Shown here: positions 23,301-30,706 of the stretch, in pieces
How positions within the stretch are numbered: the stretch's first letter is position 1
How the letters are laid out: the number at the start of each line of letters is the position of its first letter
DNA from: Paracyclopina nana
Taxonomy: Eukaryota > Arthropoda > Copepoda > Cyclopoida > Cyclopettidae
Assembly (NCBI GenBank): GCA_019096065.1
Contig: JAGUCH010000002.1
Coordinates: forward strand, 9,684,501-9,748,500
Direction of reading: 5' to 3'
Length of the DNA stretch: 64,000 nt
Translations under genes and position numbers: made by a program
The notes under the pieces: model-generated
What the model was told of the DNA's origin: nothing
The model's database searches: none
What the model saw: only the letters and a program-made list of their open reading frames with translations

Positions 23301-23332
23301 TTGGGCTTTTTAATTTGTCCGACGCATGTTGA
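14306..23332 (+). CDS. BEL/Pao gag-pol polyprotein
   Basis: An uninterrupted 3008-aa frame that starts 29 nt after the primer binding site. Residues 1-1040 are mostly disordered, rich in Ser, Pro, Gln and Ala, with one helical section near 440-540. From about 1047 a DUF1759-like Gag region begins (KFDGWHPTEYYRFKERF). Three zinc-knuckle-like CCHC/CCHH motifs occupy 1329-1395. The aspartic protease has DTG at 1557-1559. The Pao-type reverse transcriptase spans about 1770-2100, with YVDD at 1984-1987. RNase H begins near FTDASEAA (about 2173). Integrase has an HHCC motif near 2527-2570 and catalytic residues D2600, D2662 and E2722. A DUF5641-type C-terminal domain follows near 2830. Gag and Pol are fused without a frameshift, as is common in BEL. 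The N-terminal extension is long for the family. The last 7 nt overlap the possible upstream start of the next ORF. Confidence 0.95.
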   Translation: MTKSNRFIESTPVPERYSRRVRGEAPERGNILPNLELSPLREARTNVQRLRRLAGLEIVESSSSGSSLDSSRRSVRSRIGDSTDSYQWINEIEEFRRSILQGPDPIEDLVPAVPASLSFDAQHASSTSSSIFSAETSEDPLYAISETSPFHGFDSISREMQRTPNNSGVARNILSSLSGGQEGGNLDSPQPGPSNAGAANAASSSSDAPAGSANASISTSGTSTSHSQAEGSGQAPDQNVATSTGQQGYYPMPQMGMQFPGGYYPAQNHPSAAPNQGYMGIPNQGFYPNMPMFNPMFMHPQMYQYAMQQGAQSFPQEVALQPTTAQSVALITVVSTQSGSSGEAAGDLPNMPESSLQPPKRKRSAERREPDEGGLAGGNSQPPKGIGHQKGKAPLGRYKAAANPANRAGEYTPRGTRSRPNAAKPTQAGLNDMRDAQAEALAITERLQDQFRVILPYVSQQRKALLEGQQRATAEQLNSAKNALSGYLKELNSSRVAYDKAVVVARVEPSVQLQAAFSKCYNGVQKLLFSVEDLIRFRNEYAAKQMRQAQQAQEKRAKVPQPGTGQPNTDNNVIAPLQPIRDEQPGHQPIRNASGSAAASYEGMTVRDIVAAQESTGDYTVGTPLPQDWDDDGNITGNYLVEFAANNQGVRLLRRDSMEIFHLDQQQADFPATKLWLRDLVRAGPNEIDRALSQHYAIRPPPKLRPDAGPEETLRSLRSMESFHHQRNLSETQQSNATSITRRNFMQVALAYADNLSLLKDGTNAVRQLIDERAPLEHLTRQRQVYTEIIGSYMQARDGIVECNEPPPAADESVMRTALNLQTELDDYIAARNDIEAQRERIQRMAAAHPQRPPTCYGNQQAIAQTTSTTWTHANPISTHTSLRSNAPEFQPHNSFATAPLLPQMHQAQSWAQPPPLQPPRLLQPPPMHFPPVMPPPQWGNPMASEPAVMAHPMGGGQNPPTRFTQWQPRAYYPQVETHVPREYRQPPPPPQYRQNPRPRNIPRGDHDEAGWGNPNQANQVPTNQEDWPYVRWEPRNFYGKSSLKLSQVEIPKFDGWHPTEYYRFKERFKSFVHSDAAMSISEKWARLLDSTQGGPAGDLVDEFSKDEDGYYEALESLEREFGNDKLQFDYFMQELSELTPLDMTDPENVMNARKLINRIHKHLVNSGSYHGEIQDSTIFRSLKLTPTTQLMVNQLLMAEKRTHMTFQLFRDWTAHHQRIERCQGYNKSASKAEKSKKAAPKGVHAFQMSNSPSWEPMDEDDFHSSKPRNQPVALNHVAMHPAAQNFSAKPGPEMGDYADEEELPVFNESGMVTIMSVSKGDQRYFTKCPECDTTEHMLYNCPHLLAMHAVGRLKKARDFKACFRCLGGVHQVYECRKNWSCKECGSKTHHNLLHDAWKSKPADAKPQEPVKRKEDDQKERLEELEKRVAMLMVKKSSSPVTTNLFTGHSTYAGGRGKTDYKDPEKDERTAPVCVAIKDESHELPDGAQGESQLAAAIVKDPDGWDEIDPLKTETERPEVVNCLATAEEGLLSFCVVPIMVANPETGQFVKVNAFLDTGAQLSMVTDNLAAKLGLKGPKDDQTLKMIATTLNLPSRLVNLRVKAVGGDKHYDLPVHTLTELPSSINTPPINKLKQKFKILKDFNLPTYARNPHPDILLGLDCFNLIMPTKILHQRAGDPYVYECELGTVLTYYDPTAGQNGKEKVVAFAALASTREFDLQEPPGVLVCDQCNRASGPPIESLQAMWEFDRPQVDAAPTMSINDQKALDILVSTITQLENKAYQMRPMWKDGEPRFTCNRLRVMKSTACLERKLFLHDEATYDKATEEILEWLRLGFIRALDPLVDNLDDGNYLDWLLVERPDKPSMPVRVVFDGARKHFGKSLNDALLPGPKLQRNVFEILVGAREKPVMLVADISKMFLRFKLDPESRKFHRFVWQGVCYEATSVVFGTASAPCMATFAMKHHISKFQETHPQAFRILDKFLYVDDVFASVEDVAEAKEAISQILEVGEAGSMPFRKWGSSAPEALVDVDQDLILPGFQVQAEDADVTKALGMYVDCVGDQIVFQPPDAEFMCQSPLTMRMMAQFVPRLHDPLNLLSPFILKGKRLIQRIWQLKMLFEIEWDTALEMVDHPEMVEILKEWKDYVRQVKAIELFRLPRAVRISFADKIEMHVFTDASEAAKGACAYIRTVYPTGAVDCVLMAARLNLASLRQIRSMPEMELNGCVLGSELCYDLEKSMERIDSITLWTDSQCALTWICKPAGNWRGYVARRVTSIYDTTHKHQWKHVPGRLNSSDYITRGMTIEELAASDTWLHGPAFLRGPEKDWPKWTPVVTDDEKAAIDGYMKLRKVPGATIKAGKKVVKKLVMLATFEQLGRYTIPEYLKPSAGTMERWTQARVMPCPVRMEDFSSWKRMVRALCIAERYQTQLDYPWEEIPKGRPSQAEFDQVEKKLVVWIQQKEYGPEIDAFLAKGEWPKGSKLGPLDPYIGPDGEIRTRGRLDATTAVWVGRRQLIVPGPARKLILEDLHQQLGHGYGRNRYLTEAQIKYWLPGSKNVIRSILKGCAMCTRWIAKQAPPHMGLLPPHTIPITEFLPFRYTSVDMCGPFATSFNRETYKMYIIVFICAHSKAIHCEEVIDITSESLMRAIELFVARRGCPYALRSDNGSNFVGCREDLRVNPRYTELKQSLQTLDWDRVRQFGGHIGIVEWSLSPPWAPHFNGLAEAGIKIFKRAFYREFHRKVTPLEDFRYIMVKAEGFVNGRPIGEVDGHFITPNHFLTRGPPGEALPVIKKEALQTLEKRYILLDSILQRMWEFFAEELVQKLKRTPKWTKYRETLLKGDVVAVLDQRMSERRYYWPLGIVEKVVLDQDGEVRRAFVKMIPPGPPEEEKLPVIYEKATQDLIPLEVLRESQQMLQWPRARWAKAPEMKQLQDDDDWESLDRLNQDLNTPGALALHFSQFKDARSTEVDTHQVDFTGPLPRPLRKSSTNENDSNAIEAAVLGLFNLSDAC

Positions 23333-23673
23333 ACCTGAAAAGGAAAATGAAGATTTTAGTCACGTACAAAGAGTTAGTTTTTATACCATCGCTGACAAGT
23401 AGAGCTAAAGCTTCCGAAAGGAGAAATAGCTCGACGTTGTTTTTAGAATTGTTTGTTGTCAAAATAAGAAGAAGGCGGAAGGTTGTTTTTCCGTCAAACA
23501 GCAGCTGCGAAAGCAGGCTCGTTTGCCGCGGCGTACATGCGAGTTATCGCGCTGATGAACCAGTGCAGCTGAAACTGAGCCGGGAGCTGAGCGTCCGTTT
23601 CCCTTTTCGCTGTTTCAAGCTGAGTTTAGCGATTTCAGTCAGTGAACGTAGATCGTGCGAATTTGTCGATGCC

Positions 23674-26600
23674 ATGGCAGATTTAAGTGTTAACGCCCCT
23701 TCCGACGCTGTGATCGAGGCCATTCGTGACCTCGAGGCTTCTGTGGCTGTGCGCAAGGAGCAACTCCGCGCGGAGGGCAGACTTGAGTGGCAGGACACTC
23801 CTCTGGTCGAAAGACCGCCTCTGCCGCCCCCGATTGCGCGAGCTCGCTCGGCCTCGCCTTGCCGACCTCCAAGCCCCGCGGGGCTGAACACCCCGCATTT
23901 CCGAAGCTGCACTCCGCCTCCAGGATGCACTGCCTCGGCGAGGATTCGAGGCCCGCCTCCATCTCATCGACCGCCGCCCATGGGATCGTGGCCTCCGTTG
24001 CCGCCGTCTCGCCCGCCTTCGACACCACGTATGAGAAGAGTGGAGCCCATCGGGTTGCCACCGCCCGCACGTCCATCTCCGGATGTCGAGGCCGCTCCCG
24101 CTGACCTCGACGATCTTCGGGCCCGTGCTTATGAGGCTCGAAAGAGAGAGTTGGAGCTCACCAAGAAGCGGAATGAGGAGGCTCAAGTGGTGCCACCCCC
24201 AGGGAGTGAGGTCGAGGTCGCGGAGGTCTCAAACGAAGACGTGGTTGGAGCCTCCAAGAAGGTCTTGTTCTCCCCTTTCGTCGAGGTCGCCAAGATCCGG
24301 GAAACCGACACCAACGTGGATCGAGACCAGCCCTTGGACTCGTTGCCGATGGATGAGGCCGTGACCTCAGTGGTTGCGCGTCCTCTCAACCTGGATCTGC
24401 TCACTGACGAGAGCACCGATGTGTTGGTGAGCTACCAAGAAGGCCAAGCTCCCGACGACCCTGAAGCTCCACTCATCAACCTGAGCTTCACCGAAGAAAC
24501 CGAGGGCAACGTCCAGGGCCTCGACCTGGATACAGAGATGGTTGACGTCGGGCTGCCACCCCCGATCGTGCCCACTGACGTGTCAGCCGTGGAGAGCAAC
24601 AAGCCGTCTGAAGCGAGCGGAGACGAAAGTCTTCTGCGAGGCCAAGTCTTGTCCTCAGGTAAAGCTAGCCCTAAGAGTAAGCAGGATAGAGAACTAAGTT
24701 CAGGGAGCCAAGCTCCTTCAGATTTAGATTGCTCCGCTACCGCTGAGCTTTTGGGGGTTAAAGATGATATGGAATGGGAGGGAGTGTGCGTGGATGAAGC
24801 TGACTTTGCACTTCTCGACGACGATCCTTTGAGCCCCCCTTCCACCTCCACTAAAGTCGCCTCGACCAGCAGAAATGCTAGGTTTTCTTCCGCTGCAAAA
24901 CGTCGTATGGAATCTACTCCTGTACCTGAAAGAGAGAAAAAGGCTGCCAAATTGGAGCTCTCCTTGTCATCCATAGAGGAAAAGTCGAGACTTGAAACTG
25001 GGAGCGCGGAGAAGGAGGATCATACACCTTCTCAGGGATCTTCCACGGGGGTTGCTGCCATAGCTACCGAGGGGAGTAATGTCACCGAGGTCATAGTTAA
25101 TCGTTTGGGCCTCATCGTTTCAGGGGAATATCCGAGCCATTATGCCGAAAGGATCTTGGACATCGAAGAAGCCGTAAGAGGCATTAAGGCCGCCCACGGA
25201 GCGAGGCTCACCCTCTGTGAGGACCAGGTCATCAACGTGATGTCGGTGCCAGAGATGCTGGAGCACTACAGCGACCCTCGAGTGTCGTTCTTGGCACACT
25301 CGATGGATTATGGACCCCGCAGCCCCAAGGAGTTTCGACCGGAAGAGAAGAGAGCCATCGCCTGCGTAGTCGCTGAAAAGCTCGACGCCACCCGCGTCGC
25401 CTTGCTGGCAATGGGCCAGACACCGAAGGCAGTCATGCTCACGTGCCACCCCCGGCTGTTCGACTTGTACGACAGCTACGAGAAGCAGACGCTCATTAAG
25501 CTTCGGACGGATCAACAACCCGTCAATCCTGGCCCACTGAGAGGAGTGGCAAGACAAGAAGCTTGGGATGCATGGCAGATGCGTAAGGCTTTGGCGAGGT
25601 CATTCTATGGCAGTTGGATGAAGGGCGTGATCAACGAGACAAGCGACGTCGGCATCGCCTCCATATTGGCTTGCTATGGAGGCCAGATCACGGATGCGCA
25701 TGTGCCAGAGTTCGTGATCAGGTACTGGAAGACCTTTGCCAGGCACTGGGGAGACGAGGATGGTCGAGACCATCTTTCCATGAGCATCGAAGTCGATCCC
25801 CAATATGGCGAGCTTCCAAGCGCACCGTTGTGGGCGCCAATCGAGCCCACGGGGAAACCCACAGACGACCCGCCATGCCAGGCCGCTCAGGCTCATCTCG
25901 AAGGAGGAGTGGCAGTGAAGTGCCCACGCTCAGCATGCCTGAGTAATGCTGTCGAGCCTCCCAAGCTGACGAAAGTCAAGAGAGGCAACAAAGGGCTCAA
26001 CTGTTATGACGTGTACCCGATGAACGAGGCCTTCAACGACATGGAGTTTGGCAAGGGCGCCTTTGACACCCGCTCCAACGGAGTCAAGTCCGTGGTCCAC
26101 CTGACCAAGGACTCTCAGTGGCCTCAAGTGGAAGCCATGTTGGCCAAAAAAGGCTTCTTCAGGGCCGGCCATTTCGGTGGAGTCATGACCTGCCATTTCG
26201 AGCCCTGGACTTACCAGGCCTTGGAAGCGAGGGGCCTCATCGCCAAAGGCTCCACTCAATCTCCCGAGGGTTGTTTCACCGCGGCCACCTTCGGAGTGAA
26301 AGGCCATCTCCTAGTGGTGCATAGTCTGCACCCAGGCAGCGGCGGCGTGCCCTTTGGAGCCAACGTGCCCCAGAAGATCTTGGATATGCTGGCAGATGAT
26401 CGGATTCGCGTGGTGGGATTTAGCATCATGGACGAGTGTCGTTTTGACCAGCTCGGTTGGAAAGTCACCGCCCGAGTGGATGCCAACCTCGTGGCCTTGA
26501 TCGCGTACCCCCAAGACGATCAAGAAGTGCCCCACTCCGGCCTCACGTACGTTGCCGCCCGTCTTGGCCTCCAGCGCGTGCCGCAGCTGAAAGGCAAGAA

Positions 26601-27582
26601 ATTGTCCTATCTGCCCCCGTTAGCTCCAGGGCAAAGAGTGTTCGAGGTCAACCGGAGGACAATCAACTTCGCCAAGGACCCGTGCCACTGGACCGAGGAC
26701 ATGCATGAGTTCGTCTGGGCGCAGCATGTGGCAGCGTTGGGCGTGGTCATCAACACGACCGTGCAGGCCATGATTATTCACGGCTACAATGGCAAGGCTG
26801 ACGCCTGGCGTCACGCCCACCTGCTCTGCGATCGGGTCCGCGAGACGTGCGGGGTCTCCAAGCTGAGACGAAGACGGGATCTGAGGCCGCTCAACTCCAC
26901 CGAGTGGCTGAAAGGCGACACGCTTTATGCGGAGAGCGGAGTGAGGGCCGAGTTTTTGTTTCTCGGCAGCCAGACTGGCCTCGGCCTCAACTCGGCGAGT
27001 CAAGTGCGCACGTTTATGCGACTGGGAAGGCCCTACAAATTGGACCTCTTCAACGTGGACAAGAAATTGGCCGAGGCATTTACGTGCATCATCGGGAAAC
27101 CGGCGCACAGAGCGCATTTAAGCCACGTCGCGGTCGCGCTCATCAAAAGGACCATTGGTCGCAGTTGTCCTCATTTCTGCGCCAAGTGTGGGAGCTTGGA
27201 CCATTTGGAAAGTTCATGCGCCTCCCAGCTTCACTGCGTATTGCCAACCTGTGATGATGATGGCCACACCATCATGACGTGCGCTCGGTTGTTGAAGGTG
27301 TGCACTTTTTGCTCGGAGATTGGCCACCACGCCTCACATCACTTCAACGCCAAGTTCGAGGGGAAGCCCTGGCTTCAATTGATTGAGGAGGCCTCCTTGG
27401 CCTCGGCCTTGAGTCTGCCAGGCCACAAGTTTTTCGGTGGGTTCTCCGTGGAGATGGCCTACGATGCCGACGGATGTATCGACCTCATCCCCTACAACCG
27501 CGTAGTTGAGGCCGAAGATGGGCCTGAGGCCCAACATATTTTGGAGGACTTTGCTCTTCCCGTCGCGTCGTCCTGGCCTTAA
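23674..27582 (+). CDS. Second ORF of the BEL element: zinc-knuckle protein, not envelope-like
   Basis: The frame is open from ATG 23326, which overlaps the gag-pol stop as ATGTTGA. I prefer ATG 23674 because it sits in a perfect GCCATGG context and the preceding 116 codons look untranslated; this start gives 1302 aa. Residues 1-480 are disordered and rich in Pro, Ser and acidic residues. Residues about 480-740 form a helical block. Residues about 800-1020 contain LADDRIRVVGFSIMDECRFD, then SGLTYVAARLGL, then a WTEDMHEFVWAQHVAAL helix. This order resembles motifs II and III of RNase D/WRN-type 3'-5' exonucleases, but the catalytic acidic residues of motifs I and III are missing. Residues about 1163-1225 carry three CCHC-like knuckles. 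There is no signal peptide or membrane span, so it is not an env gene. The function is unknown. Confidence 0.72.
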   Translation: MADLSVNAPSDAVIEAIRDLEASVAVRKEQLRAEGRLEWQDTPLVERPPLPPPIARARSASPCRPPSPAGLNTPHFRSCTPPPGCTASARIRGPPPSHRPPPMGSWPPLPPSRPPSTPRMRRVEPIGLPPPARPSPDVEAAPADLDDLRARAYEARKRELELTKKRNEEAQVVPPPGSEVEVAEVSNEDVVGASKKVLFSPFVEVAKIRETDTNVDRDQPLDSLPMDEAVTSVVARPLNLDLLTDESTDVLVSYQEGQAPDDPEAPLINLSFTEETEGNVQGLDLDTEMVDVGLPPPIVPTDVSAVESNKPSEASGDESLLRGQVLSSGKASPKSKQDRELSSGSQAPSDLDCSATAELLGVKDDMEWEGVCVDEADFALLDDDPLSPPSTSTKVASTSRNARFSSAAKRRMESTPVPEREKKAAKLELSLSSIEEKSRLETGSAEKEDHTPSQGSSTGVAAIATEGSNVTEVIVNRLGLIVSGEYPSHYAERILDIEEAVRGIKAAHGARLTLCEDQVINVMSVPEMLEHYSDPRVSFLAHSMDYGPRSPKEFRPEEKRAIACVVAEKLDATRVALLAMGQTPKAVMLTCHPRLFDLYDSYEKQTLIKLRTDQQPVNPGPLRGVARQEAWDAWQMRKALARSFYGSWMKGVINETSDVGIASILACYGGQITDAHVPEFVIRYWKTFARHWGDEDGRDHLSMSIEVDPQYGELPSAPLWAPIEPTGKPTDDPPCQAAQAHLEGGVAVKCPRSACLSNAVEPPKLTKVKRGNKGLNCYDVYPMNEAFNDMEFGKGAFDTRSNGVKSVVHLTKDSQWPQVEAMLAKKGFFRAGHFGGVMTCHFEPWTYQALEARGLIAKGSTQSPEGCFTAATFGVKGHLLVVHSLHPGSGGVPFGANVPQKILDMLADDRIRVVGFSIMDECRFDQLGWKVTARVDANLVALIAYPQDDQEVPHSGLTYVAARLGLQRVPQLKGKKLSYLPPLAPGQRVFEVNRRTINFAKDPCHWTEDMHEFVWAQHVAALGVVINTTVQAMIIHGYNGKADAWRHAHLLCDRVRETCGVSKLRRRRDLRPLNSTEWLKGDTLYAESGVRAEFLFLGSQTGLGLNSASQVRTFMRLGRPYKLDLFNVDKKLAEAFTCIIGKPAHRAHLSHVAVALIKRTIGRSCPHFCAKCGSLDHLESSCASQLHCVLPTCDDDGHTIMTCARLLKVCTFCSEIGHHASHHFNAKFEGKPWLQLIEEASLASALSLPGHKFFGGFSVEMAYDADGCIDLIPYNRVVEAEDGPEAQHILEDFALPVASSWP

Positions 27583-27614
27583 GTCGTCCTCCGAGGCTGT
27601 CGAGGCCGTCCTCC

Positions 27615-27623
27615 AAAGGGGGA
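27615..27623 (+). promoter_or_regulatory. Polypurine tract of the BEL element
   Basis: AAAGGGGGA lies 3 nt before the first of the two 3' LTR copies (27627). This is the expected place for the plus-strand primer, so the internal region ends here and the LTR at 27627 is the one made by normal reverse transcription. Confidence 0.75.
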
Positions 27624-27626
27624 CTC

Positions 27627-28196
27627 TGTTACGGGCCGAAAGGCAGCGGCACTCAGCGCGCGCTGCGCTCCGTCTCCGTCAGCTTCGGCCTCAAGATCTC
27701 AGCGCCAAGTGCATTTTTGAATCAGTGTGAGAATTGCTTTGATCAAGAATAGATCTCTGTTTAAAATGTAGCTATATACTGGTATTTATTTGATTAGTTG
27801 TTATGTTTGCTTAGTATTTTAGTTCTGTAGCCTGAAAAGTGCTGCATAGCCTGCTTTTGGATCAGGTCAAGCCTGACAGAAGCTTTTAGTATTGTCCTGC
27901 TTTTAGCTTAGCTACTTGTGGAGAAATCCACCTCATTGTCTCACACTCACTGCTTTATGAATGAAAAGGACACTTTTATGAGTTTTTGGAGCAGGAAACT
28001 GCTTCTAGGGTCATTTTATTGGCATCTCTCATTTATTGGGGACATACTTTGTCTACTTGTGCTGCATCCAAGCACTGAGGGCAGTGGATCTGGACCTTTG
28101 GAGTTCCCTTGGTAGACCAGCCATCGTGGAACTGTGGAGGATTTCGCTGTGGAAGCGGCCTTTCTCTATTGAAGCAGCCTCCTAGGTCTTCACAGT
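27627..28196 (+). repeat. Truncated inner 3' LTR
   Basis: Matches positions 1-570 of the 617-bp LTR and begins TGTTACGGGCC directly after the polypurine tract. It loses the last 47 bp: at CTTCACAGT the sequence departs, and after the 3 nt ATC a complete LTR starts again at 28200. No divergence from the 5' LTR was noticed over the shared part. Confidence 0.9.
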
Positions 28197-28199
28197 ATC

Positions 28200-28816
28200 T
28201 GTTACGGGCCGAAAGGCAGCGGCACTCAGCGCGCGCTGCGCTCCGTCTCCGTCAGCTTCGGCCTCAAGATCTCAGCGCCAAGTGCATTTTTGAATCAGTG
28301 TGAGAATTGCTTTGATCAAGAATAGATCTCTGTTTAAAATGTAGCTATATACTGGTATTTATTTGATTAGTTGTTATGTTTGCTTAGTATTTTAGTTCTG
28401 TAGCCTGAAAAGTGCTGCATAGCCTGCTTTTGGATCAGGTCAAGCCTGACAGAAGCTTTTAGTATTGTCCTGCTTTTAGCTTAGCTACTTGTGGAGAAAT
28501 CCACCTCATTGTCTCACACTCACTGCTTTATGAATGAAAAGGACACTTTTATGAGTTTTTGGAGCAGGAAACTGCTTCTAGGGTCATTTTATTGGCATCT
28601 CTCATTTATTGGGGACATACTTTGTCTACTTGTGCTGCATCCAAGCACTGAGGGCAGTGGATCTGGACCTTTGGAGTTCCCTTGGTAGACCAGCCATCGT
28701 GGAACTGTGGAGGATTTCGCTGTGGAAGCGGCCTTTCTCTATTGAAGCAGCCTCCTAGGTCTTCACAGTCCTCTCCAGGACGCCGAAGCCATCACCGGGC
28801 AAGGGGGACTTCAACA
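28200..28816 (+). repeat. Outer, complete 3' LTR
   Basis: A 617-bp copy with the same TG...CA ends as the 5' LTR. It is followed by host sequence starting with the 4-bp target duplication GTGG. It follows the truncated LTR in direct orientation, so the element ends in a tandem LTR pair. Confidence 0.93.
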
Positions 28817-28986
28817 GTGGTGCAACAACGATTTTTTCTATCAAAAAGAAGCTTTGAAAGGCACTTGTAAGTGTATATTATCAATCATATAGTTAAAATC
28901 ATAGTAGTTAGAATATCATAGGCGATTAAAATCATTGTTACACGAAGCGAAAAGGATCATCTTCGGCTTTGATCTTTGTAACTTGA

Positions 28987-30189
28987 TCATTTTTGAAAGG
29001 ATTTTGCTTGGCGCTCAAGCCTTGCTGGTCCCTTTTGGCTCGTTTGGGCTTGAGCTTTTGGGAGCCTCATCTTTAGGCTGAACTTTTTGGGCTCCTCATC
29101 GACAGGCTCTTCTTTGATGGGCTCATCATCATCGGCTTCTTGCGGACCCTCGTTCTCTATGCCTTCAATATCAAGGGGCTTGACCACACTCGTGCCAAAA
29201 TGCCCAAACTCGCCCAACTTCTTCACCAGCATCTCCCGCTTAGAGCCTTTATCAAGTTCTTTAGCCTGGATGGAATTGTACAGCTTCATCACATCGTTTG
29301 CCACCTTCATTGTGAGCGTATTGAGGATCTCTTCGTTGGGCTGGTCATTATCAGGGGCCTTTGCTGTTGCAGGAGCAACAACTTCCTCACCTTCAGCCGC
29401 GGCCAATTTGCTTCTGAGATTGTAACCAAATTGAATCGCAGCCTTTTTCCCTCCCAAGGCTACACCATTTTCATCCATGATGACATCGAGGCGGAGTGCT
29501 TCCATCTTGTCCACAGTTTTCTGATGGCCAAATTCGATGGATCCATACTTGAAGTTTCTCTTCTGGTAGCTTTTGTTGATGGCATTGTTCAGAGCACAAA
29601 TGGTGAATACGGCACTGCCAACGACAATGAGGACAACGCATAGGGGCAAGATCTCCTGAGGCTTGGCATTGGAGAAAAGGCTAGCCTTCGACGGACTCGC
29701 ACTGTACAAGGACGAATTGTAGCGCTTCCATTTTTCTTCAGGTCAGACAAAGGAGTCTTGACTTCGTCCGGGATAATTTGAGCGGCTCGGTCTGTCAGGG
29801 ATTTCCTGTAAAAGAATCCATGAAAATTAATAGCTAGGATTATAGCAATTTTGTGCCTACTTGATCGAAGACGCTTGAAAGCTCTCGTTATGGTCTGCAA
29901 ATCCGGAATCGTGCGAGAAATCGGCCCTTTTCTTGAGATCAGAATATCCGGACGAAGACCTCTGAGAGTAGCCCATGGGCGTAGAAAAGCTTGAAGGCGA
30001 GCCCGACAATCTCGGCGGAATGGTCAGCCCGGTAGGTGAATCGCCACAAGAGCTTTTATTGCGATGCCTCACATTGGTGGGGGCCTTGGTCTCATCAGCC
30101 ACGTAAATAGTAGCAGGAATAGCCCTGCCATCAATGGTGACATGACTTCCTTCAACCGGTGGACCAGCAACCCTCTTGGACAGCCTCAT
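28987..30189 (-). CDS. Unknown single-pass membrane protein, frame broken in an A5 run
   Basis: Two exons, 30189-29861 and 29805-28987, are joined by a 55-nt GT-AG intron. Exon 1 (110 codons) is Ser/Pro-rich and disordered. Exon 2 continues in frame to a DLKKN segment, where the frame shifts at an A5 homopolymer (plus-strand T5 at 29731-29735). Downstream, the open frame encodes one hydrophobic span (ILPLCVVLIVVGSAVFTICA), then a charged, Glu/Lys-rich tail. Counting one extra base, the total is exactly a multiple of three (about 382 aa), which points to a missing base rather than a dead gene. I do not recognise the family. The membrane segment faintly recalls short B12D/NDUFA4-like spans, too weak to name. 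The 3' end lies about 170 bp from the BEL element. Confidence 0.6.
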
Positions 30190-30706
30190 TTCGACCAGCA
30201 GTCTTTAATGAATGGCTACCCTTAAAGAAGCTATTTAAGCTGAGTAGAGTAGATAAGTAATGCAGATGCTGAGTCAAGCTGAGCGAGCTAATGAGAGTAC
30301 TTATTAAATTGAAAAAAGGAATTGGAGAGGAGGTTGAGTGCTTTTGAGTCTATAAGTTTTCCATCCCTCATATCATCGGACTTGTTCTAGCTAGGTTAAT
30401 AAATAAGGACAAAATTCAAGCCGAACTATAAAATTCCACTTGCAATCACAGTACAATTATGATCCTTTTCTTGAAATTTTAAAAGCTCCATTTTAGACAT
30501 CTTATCATCCGCTATGATAAGTCTATCTTTTTGCAAATTCGAATCGAAATGACTACGTTTCGCTCAGCAGACTCAAAAAATGTTCCATGCACGTGAAAGC
30601 AGGATGGAAAACACTACTCAGCGTTTGAGTTAATTATCCTACTCCTTTAGAGGTGAGTCCTCTGCAAAGGCCTGAGAACTGACGAACCGAGTTTATTCAG
30701 CAATAA
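30190..30706. other. Short intergenic on the minus-strand cluster
   Basis: AT-rich spacer between the unknown membrane protein and the oxidoreductase. It contains the likely poly(A) signal of the oxidoreductase (TTTATT on the plus strand at 30692-30697, i.e. AATAAA on the minus strand, 10 nt past the stop codon). Nothing else was recognised. Confidence 0.5.

Larger units (their letters stand above)
13640..28816 (+). mobile_element. Intact BEL/Pao LTR retrotransposon, 15.2 kb
   Basis: A full-length element: 5' LTR, tRNA-Lys-type primer binding site, gag-pol, a second large ORF, polypurine tract, and two LTR copies in tandem at the 3' side. The outer boundaries are TG...CA. The 4-bp direct repeat GTGG flanks the element at 13636-13639 and 28817-28820, which fits the short target duplications of BEL/Pao. 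The LTRs look identical by eye over their shared length and gag-pol has no stop in 3008 codons, so the insertion is young. The domain order PR-RT-RNaseH-IN with a Pao-type RT defines the superfamily. Confidence 0.95.

Noticed and set aside
23326-27582. Envelope gene downstream of gag-pol
   Set aside because: The position fits, but there is no signal peptide, transmembrane segment or cleavage motif. It has zinc knuckles instead.
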